Shown: piece by piece, positions 49,810-60,699 of the stretch
Layout: the number at the start of each line of letters is the position of its first letter
Position numbering within the stretch: the stretch's first letter is position 1
DNA from: Drosophila miranda
Lineage: Eukaryota > Arthropoda > Insecta > Diptera > Drosophilidae
Direction: 5' to 3'
NCBI RefSeq assembly: GCF_003369915.1
Contig: NC_046677.1
Span: 31,328,913 to 31,392,912, forward strand
DNA: 64,000 bases
Made by a program: the position numbers and the translations under genes
The notes under the pieces: model-generated
The model's input: only the letters and a program-made list of their open reading frames with translations
What the model was told of the DNA's origin: nothing
Databases searched by the model: none

Positions 49810-49995
49810 TTATGATCTCGTGAGCTTGTTTATTCTTATTTTAACCTCAAAACTTCTTAATTTGCTGAGTGTGTCTATATTGGGTGGAACCACGATCGGA
49901 ACTGCTAGTCCTCGATCACTCTCCGAACCAGCAACTGCTTCCGACGACGCATTGTTGGGTGGAACCGCCACAGATCTCTTCCGAGTTTCAATCAT
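49810..49995 (-). CDS. Possible 61-aa small ORF
   Basis: ATG 49995 opens a 61-codon frame beginning MIETRKRSVAVPPNNASSEA, with the short repeat VPPN seen twice (PPNNASSEA and PPNIDTLS) and a basic tail (KIRINKLTRS). The composition is less repetitive than surrounding open frames. No domain was recognised and no splice signals are obvious. It could be chance or a remnant. Confidence 0.2.
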   Translation of the reverse strand: MIETRKRSVAVPPNNASSEAVAGSESDRGLAVPIVVPPNIDTLSKLRSFEVKIRINKLTRS

Positions 49996-49999
49996 TGTG

Positions 50000-52670
50000 C
50001 ACCTCTCCTTTAAAGGCTATCCAGGCGTGTGGCAATAATTTGTTTCTATTCACAAGACTCCTTGAAAGTGTATAAACAGGGAAAAAGCAAAGATTTTGTG
50101 ATATTACTTAGCGCGGCTTTTGATTCCTTTCCGTGGCCGCTCTGATGGATTCTCAGCCTCTTGTGTGTGTGTGTGTGTGTGTGATTGGAGTTTCCTCAAT
50201 AATATTTATTTATACATTTATTGCTTGGCACAGCAATCAATTGGCGGAGGCCTCCGTATAAATAAGGCTTAATTGCGTATACGCAGAGGAGGCCATCGGC
50301 CATAGAGAGATTTGCCATGCGGGCAGCAGCAGCAGTGGCGGCGGCGGCGCAAAACCATTTAAAGGTTATCCCTGGCATTATTTTATCAAAGGGAATTAAC
50401 ACGCATAACCAAAGCAGCGCTGCCCGGCGCTTCCCCTTATCGAAGCTTGCAGCATTCTGAGGCACGCCCGCATTGCGTGCGTCCGTTGGTGGGTCTCCAT
50501 TTGGGTGTGTGTGTGTGTGTGTGTGTGTGCAGCAAACGCAGCAAATGCGCGACGAGGTCAGAGAGACCCACGCCTCCGCCCCCGCCCCAGTCCGAGAGCC
50601 CCCACCATGGAGGGGGGACAGCAATAAAAGCTCAAATAAATATTTGCTTCCCTCCGACTATGTTGTATACCCCTCCCTCTCCCCCGCCCGTCTGTCCCCC
50701 CACCGGGCTGCCATGTGTACCTGTCAGGGAGCTGCTTTTGGCTCCAACGGATTTGTCTTTGGCTTAAACAGTTTGTAGTTTCGGGGCTTAGAAAACAACA
50801 CAAAATACGAGCGCACACGAATGTCCTGTCCACAGGGGGATTTGGGGTTTTATTTCGGAAATTAACCCTCACCAACCCCCCACACCGCACCCCCCCGATA
50901 AGGGTTAACAATCGAGTGAATCAAAGATAGTCCCCCGTTTGGGGTGAATGAACCAGACCAGAACCAGAACCAGAATTCGATTGCTGTAAAATATTTGGGG
51001 ATTCTGCTATGCACGGAGCCCCATCGGAGCTGGAAGAAGGGGAAGAAGAGGAGAACCACATTGCAAGAAAAGGTTATGTGCAAGAAAATAAAGCGGCGAA
51101 AAGTCTAGAACAAATATTGTGTTTGATTACGGAATCGGATCGGACAGCTACCTTCCCCTCCTTCCGCCTGCCCAACCTGAAAGGAATATCCGATCGTGGC
51201 TCAATTTTGTAACAATACAGGTCTAAACTTCTATCAATAACAGAGTTACGAAAGGAATATTATTGGGACTATGATATGTGTAGAAGAGATGACACGTGTG
51301 GATTATAAGAAGGTCGTAACAGAACATAATGATAATTCATTTTATTGTAAAGATCTTCATAAGGAGCCCTTCTTCATGGCAAGTATATATGTGGTATACT
51401 TACATCAGGGGTATTCTCTGTTTAGATACTAGAAGTATTGTCAAATCCAAGAAATATCTATCGAATATCTGAATTATAGGCGGAATATTCGTATAGCTAG
51501 AGTGAAGAAGAGACCTTTAAGCAGCTGTACAGCTCATGATGCTTAGATTCGAATTAAACCATGGTTTTCCTTCAGTTTTCCCCTCGTTCACCCCTCCCCT
51601 CCACCGCATTATGCCTGGTTGCTCTTTCACTTGACATTTTCTTTGTTTTCTCTCAGTCGAGGGGTTGTAGAGGTGGGTAGAGTGGTAGGGGGGGGGGGGG
51701 GGGCTTAGGGGCGAGCGTCTTAATGCTAAGCAATTTGCGTTAAATGCGAAAGAGATTAAAACAATGTTGCATTTCTAATTGTTTTAAGCAACGATGATGG
51801 GAATGGGATGCAATGGAGGCTGCAATGAGGATGGGGCACGGGCAGTGGCTGTGGCACACACATGGGGTGCATGCGCTACTCAATTGCTGTTTAAGTATTT
51901 CGTATTTATTGCCGACACACAGAGAGTGCCAGCTTCGAGTGTTTCCAGTCTCGAAGCTGGAAAATCTGCATATGCAAAGTGTTTTGGGTGGAGGAGGGAT
52001 TCCAACTCAAGACTCAATTTATTTGGCTTAAGTTTCAGAGTTGCAATTATGAGATTATTAAACACAAATGGGTGTGCTCTCCCCAGAGTTTGCTCAGACT
52101 TAAGCCAGCAAAGAGAGAGACAAGAGAGTAGGGCTTAAGCCAGGACAGAGAGAGAGAGAGAGAGAGAGAGTGGGCCCCAAGACATACAGATACGGAGAGA
52201 TGGAACCCCAAGAGATGGAGATGGAGATGGAGATGGTTCCTCTTTAAGAGTCAAAAAGTGGCGCCAAAGTGCAGCAAAGGCCAAAACACACACAAGTGTC
52301 CCCAATCAGGCAGGAAGGCAGGCAGGCAGGCGCTTCGCACCCAACTTGCAGCACAAAAGTTCTGCTAATTCCCCAACGTAATTGAAACCATTTCAATGTT
52401 AATTAAATCCATGCTGGCTTCTCCCATCTCCCTCTCTCTCTCTTTTCGAGTATCTATTCCAGTCTGGAGTGTAGCGGAGGAGGAGAAGCTGCAACTTTTA
52501 AAGCATTTCGAGTGCCCGCCTGAAGAGGCGAAATATTTAAGGAGCGCCGCCTAATGAAGGGTTTTTTCCATCTCTCCTTTCGCTAAGCCAAGAGGGCGAG
52601 ACAGAGAGAGAGAGAGAAAGCAGTGCAGGAAGGGACGGAACTACTCTCTTTTTGGTTCCACCTAAGAGCA
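50000..52670. other. Gene-poor region with simple repeats
   Basis: No gene recognised. It contains (GT)n tracts at 50162-50182 and about 50503-50530, a 16-base G run at about 51688-51703, a (GA)n tract at about 52146-52170, and GGAGAT and GGCA tandem units just downstream. Confidence 0.6.
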
Positions 52671-52673
52671 CAT

Positions 52674-52991
52674 ATGGTGAGGTCCTTAAGTAAGTTTAGT
52701 TCCAGCTACCTATCTATCTTTATCTATTTTTTCTGCATGTTCGCTATCGGTCTGGTTAACGCGTCGCGCGGCAGCGCCCCTCGGTCGATTGGGCGGGAGG
52801 ATCCGCGCGTAACAGCCTTCTACTGGCGTCGAATGAGCCACTTGATGGTGCAGTCATTGCATAGCCACGTCCTGTATCCTGTTAACCTTTTTCTTGAAGT
52901 TCAGAGAATGTCTTTTCATCGTAAAAGTAAACCAAACCATATGGGAGCGTCTCATATTGACAGAAACACAAGTATTGTGTTGCACATTTAA
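52674..52991 (+). CDS. Candidate small secreted protein, 105 aa
   Basis: ATG 52674 opens a frame whose first 30 residues form a convincing signal peptide: a basic start (MVRSLSK), a hydrophobic core (YLSIFIYFFCMFAIGL) and a small-residue cleavage site (VNA|S). The following segment (SRGSAPRSIGREDPRVTAFY) uses G/C-ending codons, unlike the flanking AT-rich DNA. The tail after about residue 70 looks less coding-like and may be intron read-through, so this may be a first exon. No family is recognised. Confidence 0.3.
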   Translation: MVRSLSKFSSSYLSIFIYFFCMFAIGLVNASRGSAPRSIGREDPRVTAFYWRRMSHLMVQSLHSHVLYPVNLFLEVQRMSFHRKSKPNHMGASHIDRNTSIVLHI

Positions 52992-53495
52992 CTAATTTTC
53001 AACGAGAAAATACTCGAATATCCTTTCGTTGTCACTCTATAACCAAAGAGTGTCCACTCATAGACCATTATTCACAGATTTGTCGTGAATTCGTGTGAAT
53101 CTCTTGTCTGTAATTAGCAACAAATCGGAGCCCCAAAGAGGAGTCAACCATTAGACCATAATTATTTTAGCCTGAAATTCGCATGCGGATTCGGAATTTG
53201 AATCAAAATTCCAAATGAATGACTGAGTGAATGAGTGAATGAATGAACGAATGAATGGCATGCACTTAACAGTCGGTGACCGCATCATTTGGAAATTCGG
53301 TCGATAACATGTTGACCACAAATTTATGAATGCTTTTGGTTGCTGTGGGATTTTTGGGGGTGGCAGGATGGGGGGTGGGGGGAATGCATAATGAATAACC
53401 CGAATTAATAGAAGCAATTTATATTTTCGTTACATTGTCAAAGGAAATCAACATAAATGAGCTAATTACAGGGCCAGCAGACACACATTTGATGA

Positions 53496-53498
<3 letters not shown>

Positions 53499-53532
<34 letters not shown>

Positions 53533-53574
53533 ACATCTACATGTGTCCTGTGTGTCCTGTGTGTCCTGTGTGTC
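53499..53574. repeat. (GT)n and 9-bp GTCCTGTGT tandem repeat
   Basis: A GT dinucleotide run of about 16 units is followed, after a short spacer, by three to four copies of a 9-bp unit GTCCTGTGT. Confidence 0.85.
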
Positions 53575-56500
53575 CCTTTGATTGAGTCAACCATCAATGT
53601 GCGGTCAGGTCTACGTTCTAGGAAAGGGAGAGCAATCTCAAGACGGCAGCTGTTTGTCATTCTGTTGTCCGGCCTCAACAAACAAACGCCTCAACCCCTC
53701 AACCCCTCAACCCTTGGAGCCCCTCAAGCCCCACCCGCACACCGGACCAACTGCATTTGACAAATTTTCCATTGTTTTGACGACATTTTAATTAAGAAAA
53801 CCGCCAGAGTCAAGAGCCCCAGAGCTCAAACGGCAGCAACAACAACAGCAACACAAACCCAAACCCAAATTCGGAATTCCGAAACCCCAGGATCCAGCAG
53901 CCAGCAGCCAAAAGGAATATTTCAATCTCAAGTTGCGGTCTTCTCAATGGGGAGCTTCTTGAGAGTGCCACAAGGTGATATTATGGGGCAGGAATGCGCT
54001 TGAATGTGGCACGTATGCGTGGGTGGGGGGGGACTCCCAATTTAATTATCTCTCTCCGCCTCCTCCTCGTGTATATGAAACCTGTCCCTACTTCTATCCG
54101 ATTAGCATCCAATTAGAGGTCTTCGAAGTATCCAGAATTTTCCTAGAAGCATTCAAAAATATTCTTTATCAATTAAACAAATTATAAATCAAATTAGTGG
54201 AGCAAAAACTTAATAATTTGTTTGCTCCCCTCCCCTTGCCACTGCATTTCCCTCTTCGGCCTGCAGTTATGTGTGAAAAATGGATGGAAAAACGTCGGAA
54301 ATCTTTTGCAATTGGTCGAAAAGTGACGCTAAGAAAATACTGAGCCAGAGACGGCAAATGGCAGTAAATGGGAGAAGCATGCAACTTGCAACCAAAATAA
54401 TGCGGTTTTGTGGCCAAAAATCAAAGGAAAAGTCCAGTGCCAAACAGTCCCGAGTCATGTAAGAATTTCACAAATTTCCCTGGACAAACAGAATGTTTTC
54501 GAGGCATAATGGAATCCATCCGGCAGCAAACAGAAAATAGAAAACAGAAAACAGAAAACAGCAAAAGTTGCGGCCAACAATGAAAGCCGCAAAACATGGA
54601 CAAGGCCCCAGATGAGGGGAATGGAGGGTATTCCAGTACGCCAGCTAATAGTCGAGGCAAATTAAATTCCCAAAGCTTGACTCAACCCAAGGAAAACTTC
54701 CTTCCAAATGCAAAACTTGGAAAAATTAAGGGCCAAAACCTTGAAGATTGCGCACTATAAATATCTTAATCTGCAGATTACTTAGTCATTTACCAATCAA
54801 CAATCGCTCTCCGCAAAGAGAGAAATCTGGTCGCTTCATTAAGAGTTTTGTCCTTGCAGCATATCGTCCTGCATATCGTTCCATTCAGCTGCTCCTCGGA
54901 GAAGAGGAAATTCCACTCAAGGTCGCCTCCTGCTCGGTGCCTATTTGCATAAGGATAATTGGCTTTAATTTTGAAAAAGAATCGCCTGAATGAACCGAAC
55001 GAGGGAATCAAAGAAGCCAATCATAATTGGCGGCCATCGAAGCGGCACCAGCCCCAGCCCCAGCCCCAGCCCCAGATGGACTCTCGCCTGTCCTTGGCTT
55101 CGTATTGATTGAAGGAGGACCCAGCTGCAGGACCAGCACCAGTACGTCTTCCTCTGCTGCTGCCACTCCTGCTGCTGTGCTGCTGGATGTCCTTGCCCGA
55201 TGGCCCCCGACAATTGGGGCTGTCAACGCTGGCAGTCCTGTCGATGCCATCGATGATGGCGATGATGATTCCGATGATGATTGTCATGTAGGGATTTTAT
55301 AATCCGAACAATTTGAATGCCATTTTCATTCTGTTGATTTACACATTTGCTTATTGCTCTGCCTCCCTCTCCGTTCCTTCTCCTCTTCCCTTTCTCGTGT
55401 CCTGAAATAATAAAGGAAATGACAGGAATGCAATTTTAATCAGTTATTTGCGAGGGCAAGGGCATTCCGAAGAGCCTCGCCCCGCCACGCCACATCCGCC
55501 CCCAAAGAAAAGTTCAAAGGGGGAAACCGAAACCGAAACCGAAAGGAGTGGGGCTGGCGGGAGTACGTTTCCAGGTCGAATGTCATGAAAAATGCACACA
55601 CCAATAATTGGCATGTGTCATTCGCCGGCGCACTTTGGGGAGTTTGGATTACAACAAATTGATACTCTCGGAGGCGACCCCCGGGTGCGGGCGGAGGGCG
55701 GAGGGCGAAGGAGGAAAAATTACAGCTCTCAAAGTCTCAAGGATGCCAGTTACGTGAAAGCGTGTCTGTCGCTTGTAGGAAGGTCCTGTAATTAAAGGTT
55801 CTCCGCTTACCTTTGTTCCAGGCTTTTGCTCACATGATTCTAATGTGTCTTTGTCGCCGGTCTACTTTTGGTATTCAAATGTCGCTGATTAACGTTTAAA
55901 CACTCTGAATATCCTGGCCATTACTCGGCTATCCTCTGTGGCTCTTGGACTATATATATTCCCTAGGATATTCCTGCCTTTCGCAGCCCTTGACGAGCCT
56001 CCAGGGAGCTCAACGCTCACGAATGTCCTTGGAATTCGAGTCTCCAGAATGTGGGGAATGCTACGAGTGTCTGCCCCCTCCATCTCTCTATCTCTATCTG
56101 GGGGAATGTCCAGCAGTCGATTAGGTTGTCTCACTCCATCCCGGTGCCGCGTTTACAGCTCCTCCCCCCCGCACTTGCATCCTACTTGATCGCTGCCACA
56201 ACTCTGTGGCTTCTGGGATAAGTTTAACTTATTGTTGGCCAAAAAACGGAGAGAGAATGAAACTTTTGACAGTTTTTTTTGTGCCCTTCTGTGGGCTCCA
56301 TTCGGGGCGCTCTGTTTCGAGCCAGTCAGCGGTTGAGTGCCCGAATTGAACCTTTGAGCTATTTTCCTTTCTTCTCGCACACGCGCCAATATAAATGTTG
56401 ATTCTGGGCGGATAACTGCCACAAAACTTTGCCACATGCCACACAGAGGCGAGCGAATGAAGAGCCAAAAGTTATAATTCACTTAAACGAGTGGCGGATT

Positions 56501-58284
56501 GCTGTGGCCATCGATTGCTGGCCATAGATAATCGGCCATAGATAGTGCCGAGTAATGGCCGCAATTTGTCCTTAAAGCTGGAAGCCGTCTAAGGCAAGGA
56601 CCTGCGTTCCAGGCGCCGGTCTTGAGGGCAATTTGGTTTAATTAAAAATTTACTATGCCGTTCGGACAGTCGTGTGTAATTAAAAGTTTAAAGGTCACCG
56701 GCAATGTCCTTGCCTAGGCTCTTCCTCCCCCGCCCCCGCCCCCGCCCCCTCTCTCTGGTGCCTTTTGCCTTCTGCTGTATCCACTTCCGTCGTCTCCTCT
56801 TCCTCTTGCAGGGTAATAAAAATTGCTCACGTGTCACGCCCATAAAAGTCACACATAAAACAACAAAAAAATACAGGAAGGAAGGGAGGGGCAGGCAGGG
56901 AATGGAAGGAGAGGCCTTAAGCGGGGTCGAAGTCTGGAATACCCTTGGGATTGAGGAAGGAAAAGAGTTGATACTCCAGAGATATACCTTTGGAGGTAGA
57001 TACATGTAGAGGGATCCTCAGTGAGCTCCCTACAAGTGAGCATTAATCCGCTCTAGAAACTCCATGAACAAGAAGTTGTCTTGAATAATCGGGTATGATA
57101 TGTATGCTGTGTTTCCCATAGATCTCCCGTCCTCTCGCTTCCGAAGTCGAACTCTTGCTCTACTATCTACTAAACCTTCCTACCACACCCTTGACTATCC
57201 AAAACGGTAGATCGATGATTGTATGCCCTACTCCCGGGCCATTTATCATGCCCCTCGCGAGGGTATCCGCAGCAAACATCAACGTGAAGCAGCAACAGCA
57301 ACAGCTACAGAAAATTTAATTACAAACAAGCAAACATTAAAATTTTGTAATTCCATCATAAAAATTTGTTTGTTTCAGCGGAGGAGGAGGAGGAGAGGGA
57401 GGGGCAAAGCAGGTGCCAGCATATCCTGTGGCCACATTCAGGCAGCAAAACACTTGTACGCTTCCTCAATAAAAGTCAAACCAGATTAGCCGTCAGCTCG
57501 AATCCTCTCCAGCCCCCGACCAGCCGACAGTGTCTATGTCTCTGTCTCTGGCTCTGGCTCTCTGTCTCTGCGGTTTTTAATTACTTTATATTATTGGCCA
57601 AGTTTTTGGGGTAAAGATTGCCTGCCTCGCCTTGCCCCTCAGTACATAAAATCCATGTGGTGTGAAATGAATGGAGCTCCGCTCCGGACAATGTTGTACA
57701 TGGCACTTGGACATGGTCCGAGGCGAGAGTTGTGGCATTGTTGATTGCCACACGGAGAGTCCAGTGTGTCGTTGTCCGTGTCCGTGTCCGTGTCCTTGTC
57801 GGAGATGTGTAGATGGATCCTGGATCCTGGCTGCTGTTCCTTTGTTTCCTGGCGCAGTTCATTTTCTGCTGCTGCGGCTGTGCCTCCTGCGCTCCATCAT
57901 TCTTCCCCGCATTCACAATGCCTCAACAACAGCAACAACGAAACATGCGTCGGCATTCCTGCTTCCCCCTGCCCCCTGCCCCCTGCCTTTGTCTTGCTTC
58001 CAACAGCAACAAACATCCCTCTGACTTGACCTGCTGTGCCACACATGACATGTGTCACGAGTAGTGCCCCTCCCCCTGCCCCATGGAGAGGTGGAGGGAA
58101 GAGGAGTAGCCAAAAACGGGTTGAGATTTATGCTAGGAATGTATACTGGAAGCCCTGTGTATTTCTAAGCCGAAAAGCTTCAGCAGGGAGGCAATCGTAA
58201 TGGATTTCCAGGATGATTAAGATGTCGGAAAAAAATCTAAGATGTTGGCTTGCAGTCGGGATTCTAGGTGTTCCAATAAGGTTT

Positions 58285-58415
58285 GATTTTTCTTCAAATA
58301 TTTATTGGGAAAATCGAATCACAAGGGGAATTCGTTATACGTAATATAGAGCTCATTTTTGATAGCATTGCAGATTTCTGTAAATAAATTTCACTATATA
58401 GAAGACTTCGTTGCT
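58285..58415. mobile_element. Decayed relative of the 49.3-kb MITE
   Basis: GAATCACAAGGGGAATTCGT is nearly the internal block of the 49334 element (GAATCTCAAGGGGGATTCGT), and both are followed by a TACG-containing AT-rich stretch. At the other side TATATAGAAGACTTCG resembles the right end TAATAGAGAAGTTCG. Intact ends and TA duplications are not seen. Confidence 0.45.
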
Positions 58416-60267
58416 CAAGAGAATCGCTGTGAAAGCCTTTTCATTTCCATAGGTTTCTTTCTTTCGCTTCTATTTCTCACACACCTTGTCCATTTTTGTC
58501 CATTCCTCACTAGTTATTTTTGATCAGATCTTCTTTGAAACTCTTTTGGGGGGACTCTTTTGGTACAGTTTTGCAGCTGCAAATAGTGCAAAAGTGTGGA
58601 ATGTTGTGTTGGTCAGTGCAATGCATACGCATTCTTTCGTTTTCATTTCGTTTATCCCCCTCTATCCTTAACTATTTCTCTGTTTTTAGCTCTCTTCCTC
58701 CCACTCGCTCCCAAGTATTTGTCAATTAAGGCTTTTTGCATGCTGTACTTCGGCACTTTTTGTGCCATTCCTTTCCGTTCCGTTCCTATCTTCAGTCAGC
58801 TGCTTGGCAGGGCTGCCAAGCTTCCTGCTGGATGTGGGACGTGGGATGTTGTCGTCGTCGTCATCATCAATGTTCTTCCTTTTTCCGCCTGTCTGTTTTC
58901 GCACATGTCTCTTGTGGGTGGTGTTGTTCCTGTCACAAAGAGCAGAGTCATGCAAAAAGACGTTGACGTTTTGTCGAGTGGGAGGGGGGGATGGGGAAGG
59001 GGAGTACTTCGTACTCGTATCGTGGTATCGTGGCATTCGGCAGCGTTGCATTTCAAATTTCAATTTACCGACAACTGTTTCGATTGTTTACATTGATTTA
59101 TTTACGTTGTTTTTTTATGCGGTTTTTCGCATAGTTCCCAACCCTATCTACACCCCCCCCCCCCCTAATCCACTAATACCCGTCCTGTGCTCTGGGCTCG
59201 GTGCCCCTTTGGTTTCGCTGAGTTTTCACATATCCTTTTTTTCGCTCTTTCGATTGTTGTATATTTTTAGGGGTGGGCTGGGGTGGGGTGTCCTGTGCAA
59301 CTTGCATTCAAATGGATTTATTTGTACTTGCAAAATATTTTCGGTGAAATCCTGACGCATGCAAAAATTCTGTCGGCGTTTTCTTTTTCTGGTCGGGGCA
59401 GGGCATTGCTTTTTGCATACGGATATCATTTCACTCATAGATACATGGATACAATGGTTACTGTTTATATTAAGGGCGCAACTGACAAGAGGCGTGGCGG
59501 GGAGGGGGTTGCATGAAAAATAAGCTCAAATGGCACAAAAGCCTGTGGAAATCATTTCAACTGTGAGGGTCTCTCAGCTCCACCGATCAACCCCCCACCT
59601 CTCTCTCTCTCTCTCTCTCCCTCTCTCTCACCCTCTCGTTTGTTGGCGCTGAATTAGCTGAATTTAATCCGAAAGTTCATCGAACAACGAGATACAATAT
59701 CATAATCAATGGGTTTCTGTTTTAGTTTCAGTTCAAGTGACCCATTGACCTGCCCTGGGAATATATTTCACTATTATCCACCCGGAGGTGAAGTGGCCCA
59801 GGATGTGGCCTGTAGCCTGTCCATTCTAATTAGATACTCTTTTTTTTTAGTGCTGCAAAATGATTTTGCACACATTAAAGCTTGCGGCCAGGAAAATAAA
59901 ACACGAACCGCAGCTGCAGCCGCAGAAGGAATCCTTAAAATAACAGTAAAGGTCCCGCACAGGCAGAGAATGTAGGGAAAAGGAATGCGTGTTTTGCCAG
60001 AGCGAGAGGAGGAAAGGTGGGTGACGGGAGAAGCTGTGGCTGGTGCATGCGGGAACGGGCTCATTACGGGAGGAGGAGGAGGGGGAAGAGCAGCAGTTAT
60101 TGGAAAAATCTTGAATATCCCAGCAGGAAAGTAGTACATCTGAAGAGCAATACATTGGAGGCTTCAGTCTGAACCAAGTACGTTTTGGGGAAAACAGGAT
60201 GAAAAATGTGATCTCTTTAGTGGAAAACGGTGCTGTTCAGGGGAACAGCTGTAACAGGGCCACCGTA

Positions 60268-60527
60268 CTGTTAGCAGACCAGGTTAGCAGTCTGCTATCG
60301 CTACCGGGCTTCGCTCTCATTAACAGCCAGGTAGAGCGCTCTCTGAGAGGGGACTCCACGATCCACACAGCTCTCTGGTGGCTGTTAGCAGCCCAGGTTA
60401 ACAGGCTGTTATCGCCATCAGGTACCGCTTTTAGTTAACAGCCAGGTATAGCGCTCTCTGACAGCGCTCTGAGCGCGGACTCGCGCTGTTATCACGATCC
60501 ACACGACCCACACAGCTCTCGGGTGGG
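60268..60527. repeat. Imperfect tandem duplication rich in CTGTTA/TTAACAG motifs
   Basis: Unit 1 (about 60268-60381) and unit 2 (about 60382-60527) share, in order, CTGTTAGCAG, CCAGGTTA, CTGTTATCG-type words, TTAACAGCCAGGTA, AGCGCTCTCTGA, ACGATCCACAC and ACAGCTCTC. Unit 2 is about 30 bp longer through an extra AGCGCTCTGAGCGCGG segment. The CTGTTA or TTAACAG word occurs about eight times in either orientation. This looks like a clustered binding-site module. Confidence 0.7.
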
Positions 60528-60615
60528 CGTAGCTTGTAAGCGAGAACTCACACACTGCTAGTTACGATCCCACCCCCGTCTCGGTCCGCCCTACTACAAA
60601 CAGGTGCATTTAGGA

Positions 60616-60660
60616 TATAAAAAACATGTGATTGAATGAGGAGTAGAGCAGATCAAGCAT
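60616..60660 (+). promoter_or_regulatory. Candidate TATA promoter
   Basis: TATAAAAAA at 60616-60624 lies about 90 bp after the tandem motif module. No convincing initiator is visible 25-35 bp downstream and no gene follows, so this is only a candidate. Confidence 0.2.
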
Positions 60661-60699
60661 ACAGAACAAGCAGATTTCCTCATCTTTTAAATGAAGTGG

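Larger units (their letters stand above)
53000..60200. other. Gene-poor region with simple repeats
   Basis: No gene recognised. Features include a (GT)n tract at 53499-53531 followed by a 9-bp GTCCTGTGT repeat, CAACCCCT units near 53690, CAGCCC units near 55050, GTCCGT units near 57776, a decayed MITE near 58.3 kb and a (CT)n tract near 59600. Open frames up to 197 codons (58762-59355) lack any domain. Confidence 0.6.

Noticed and set aside
58762..59355. 197-codon frame with hydrophobic stretches
   Set aside because: Hydrophobic runs come from T-rich DNA; no domain, and neighbouring frames are equally open.
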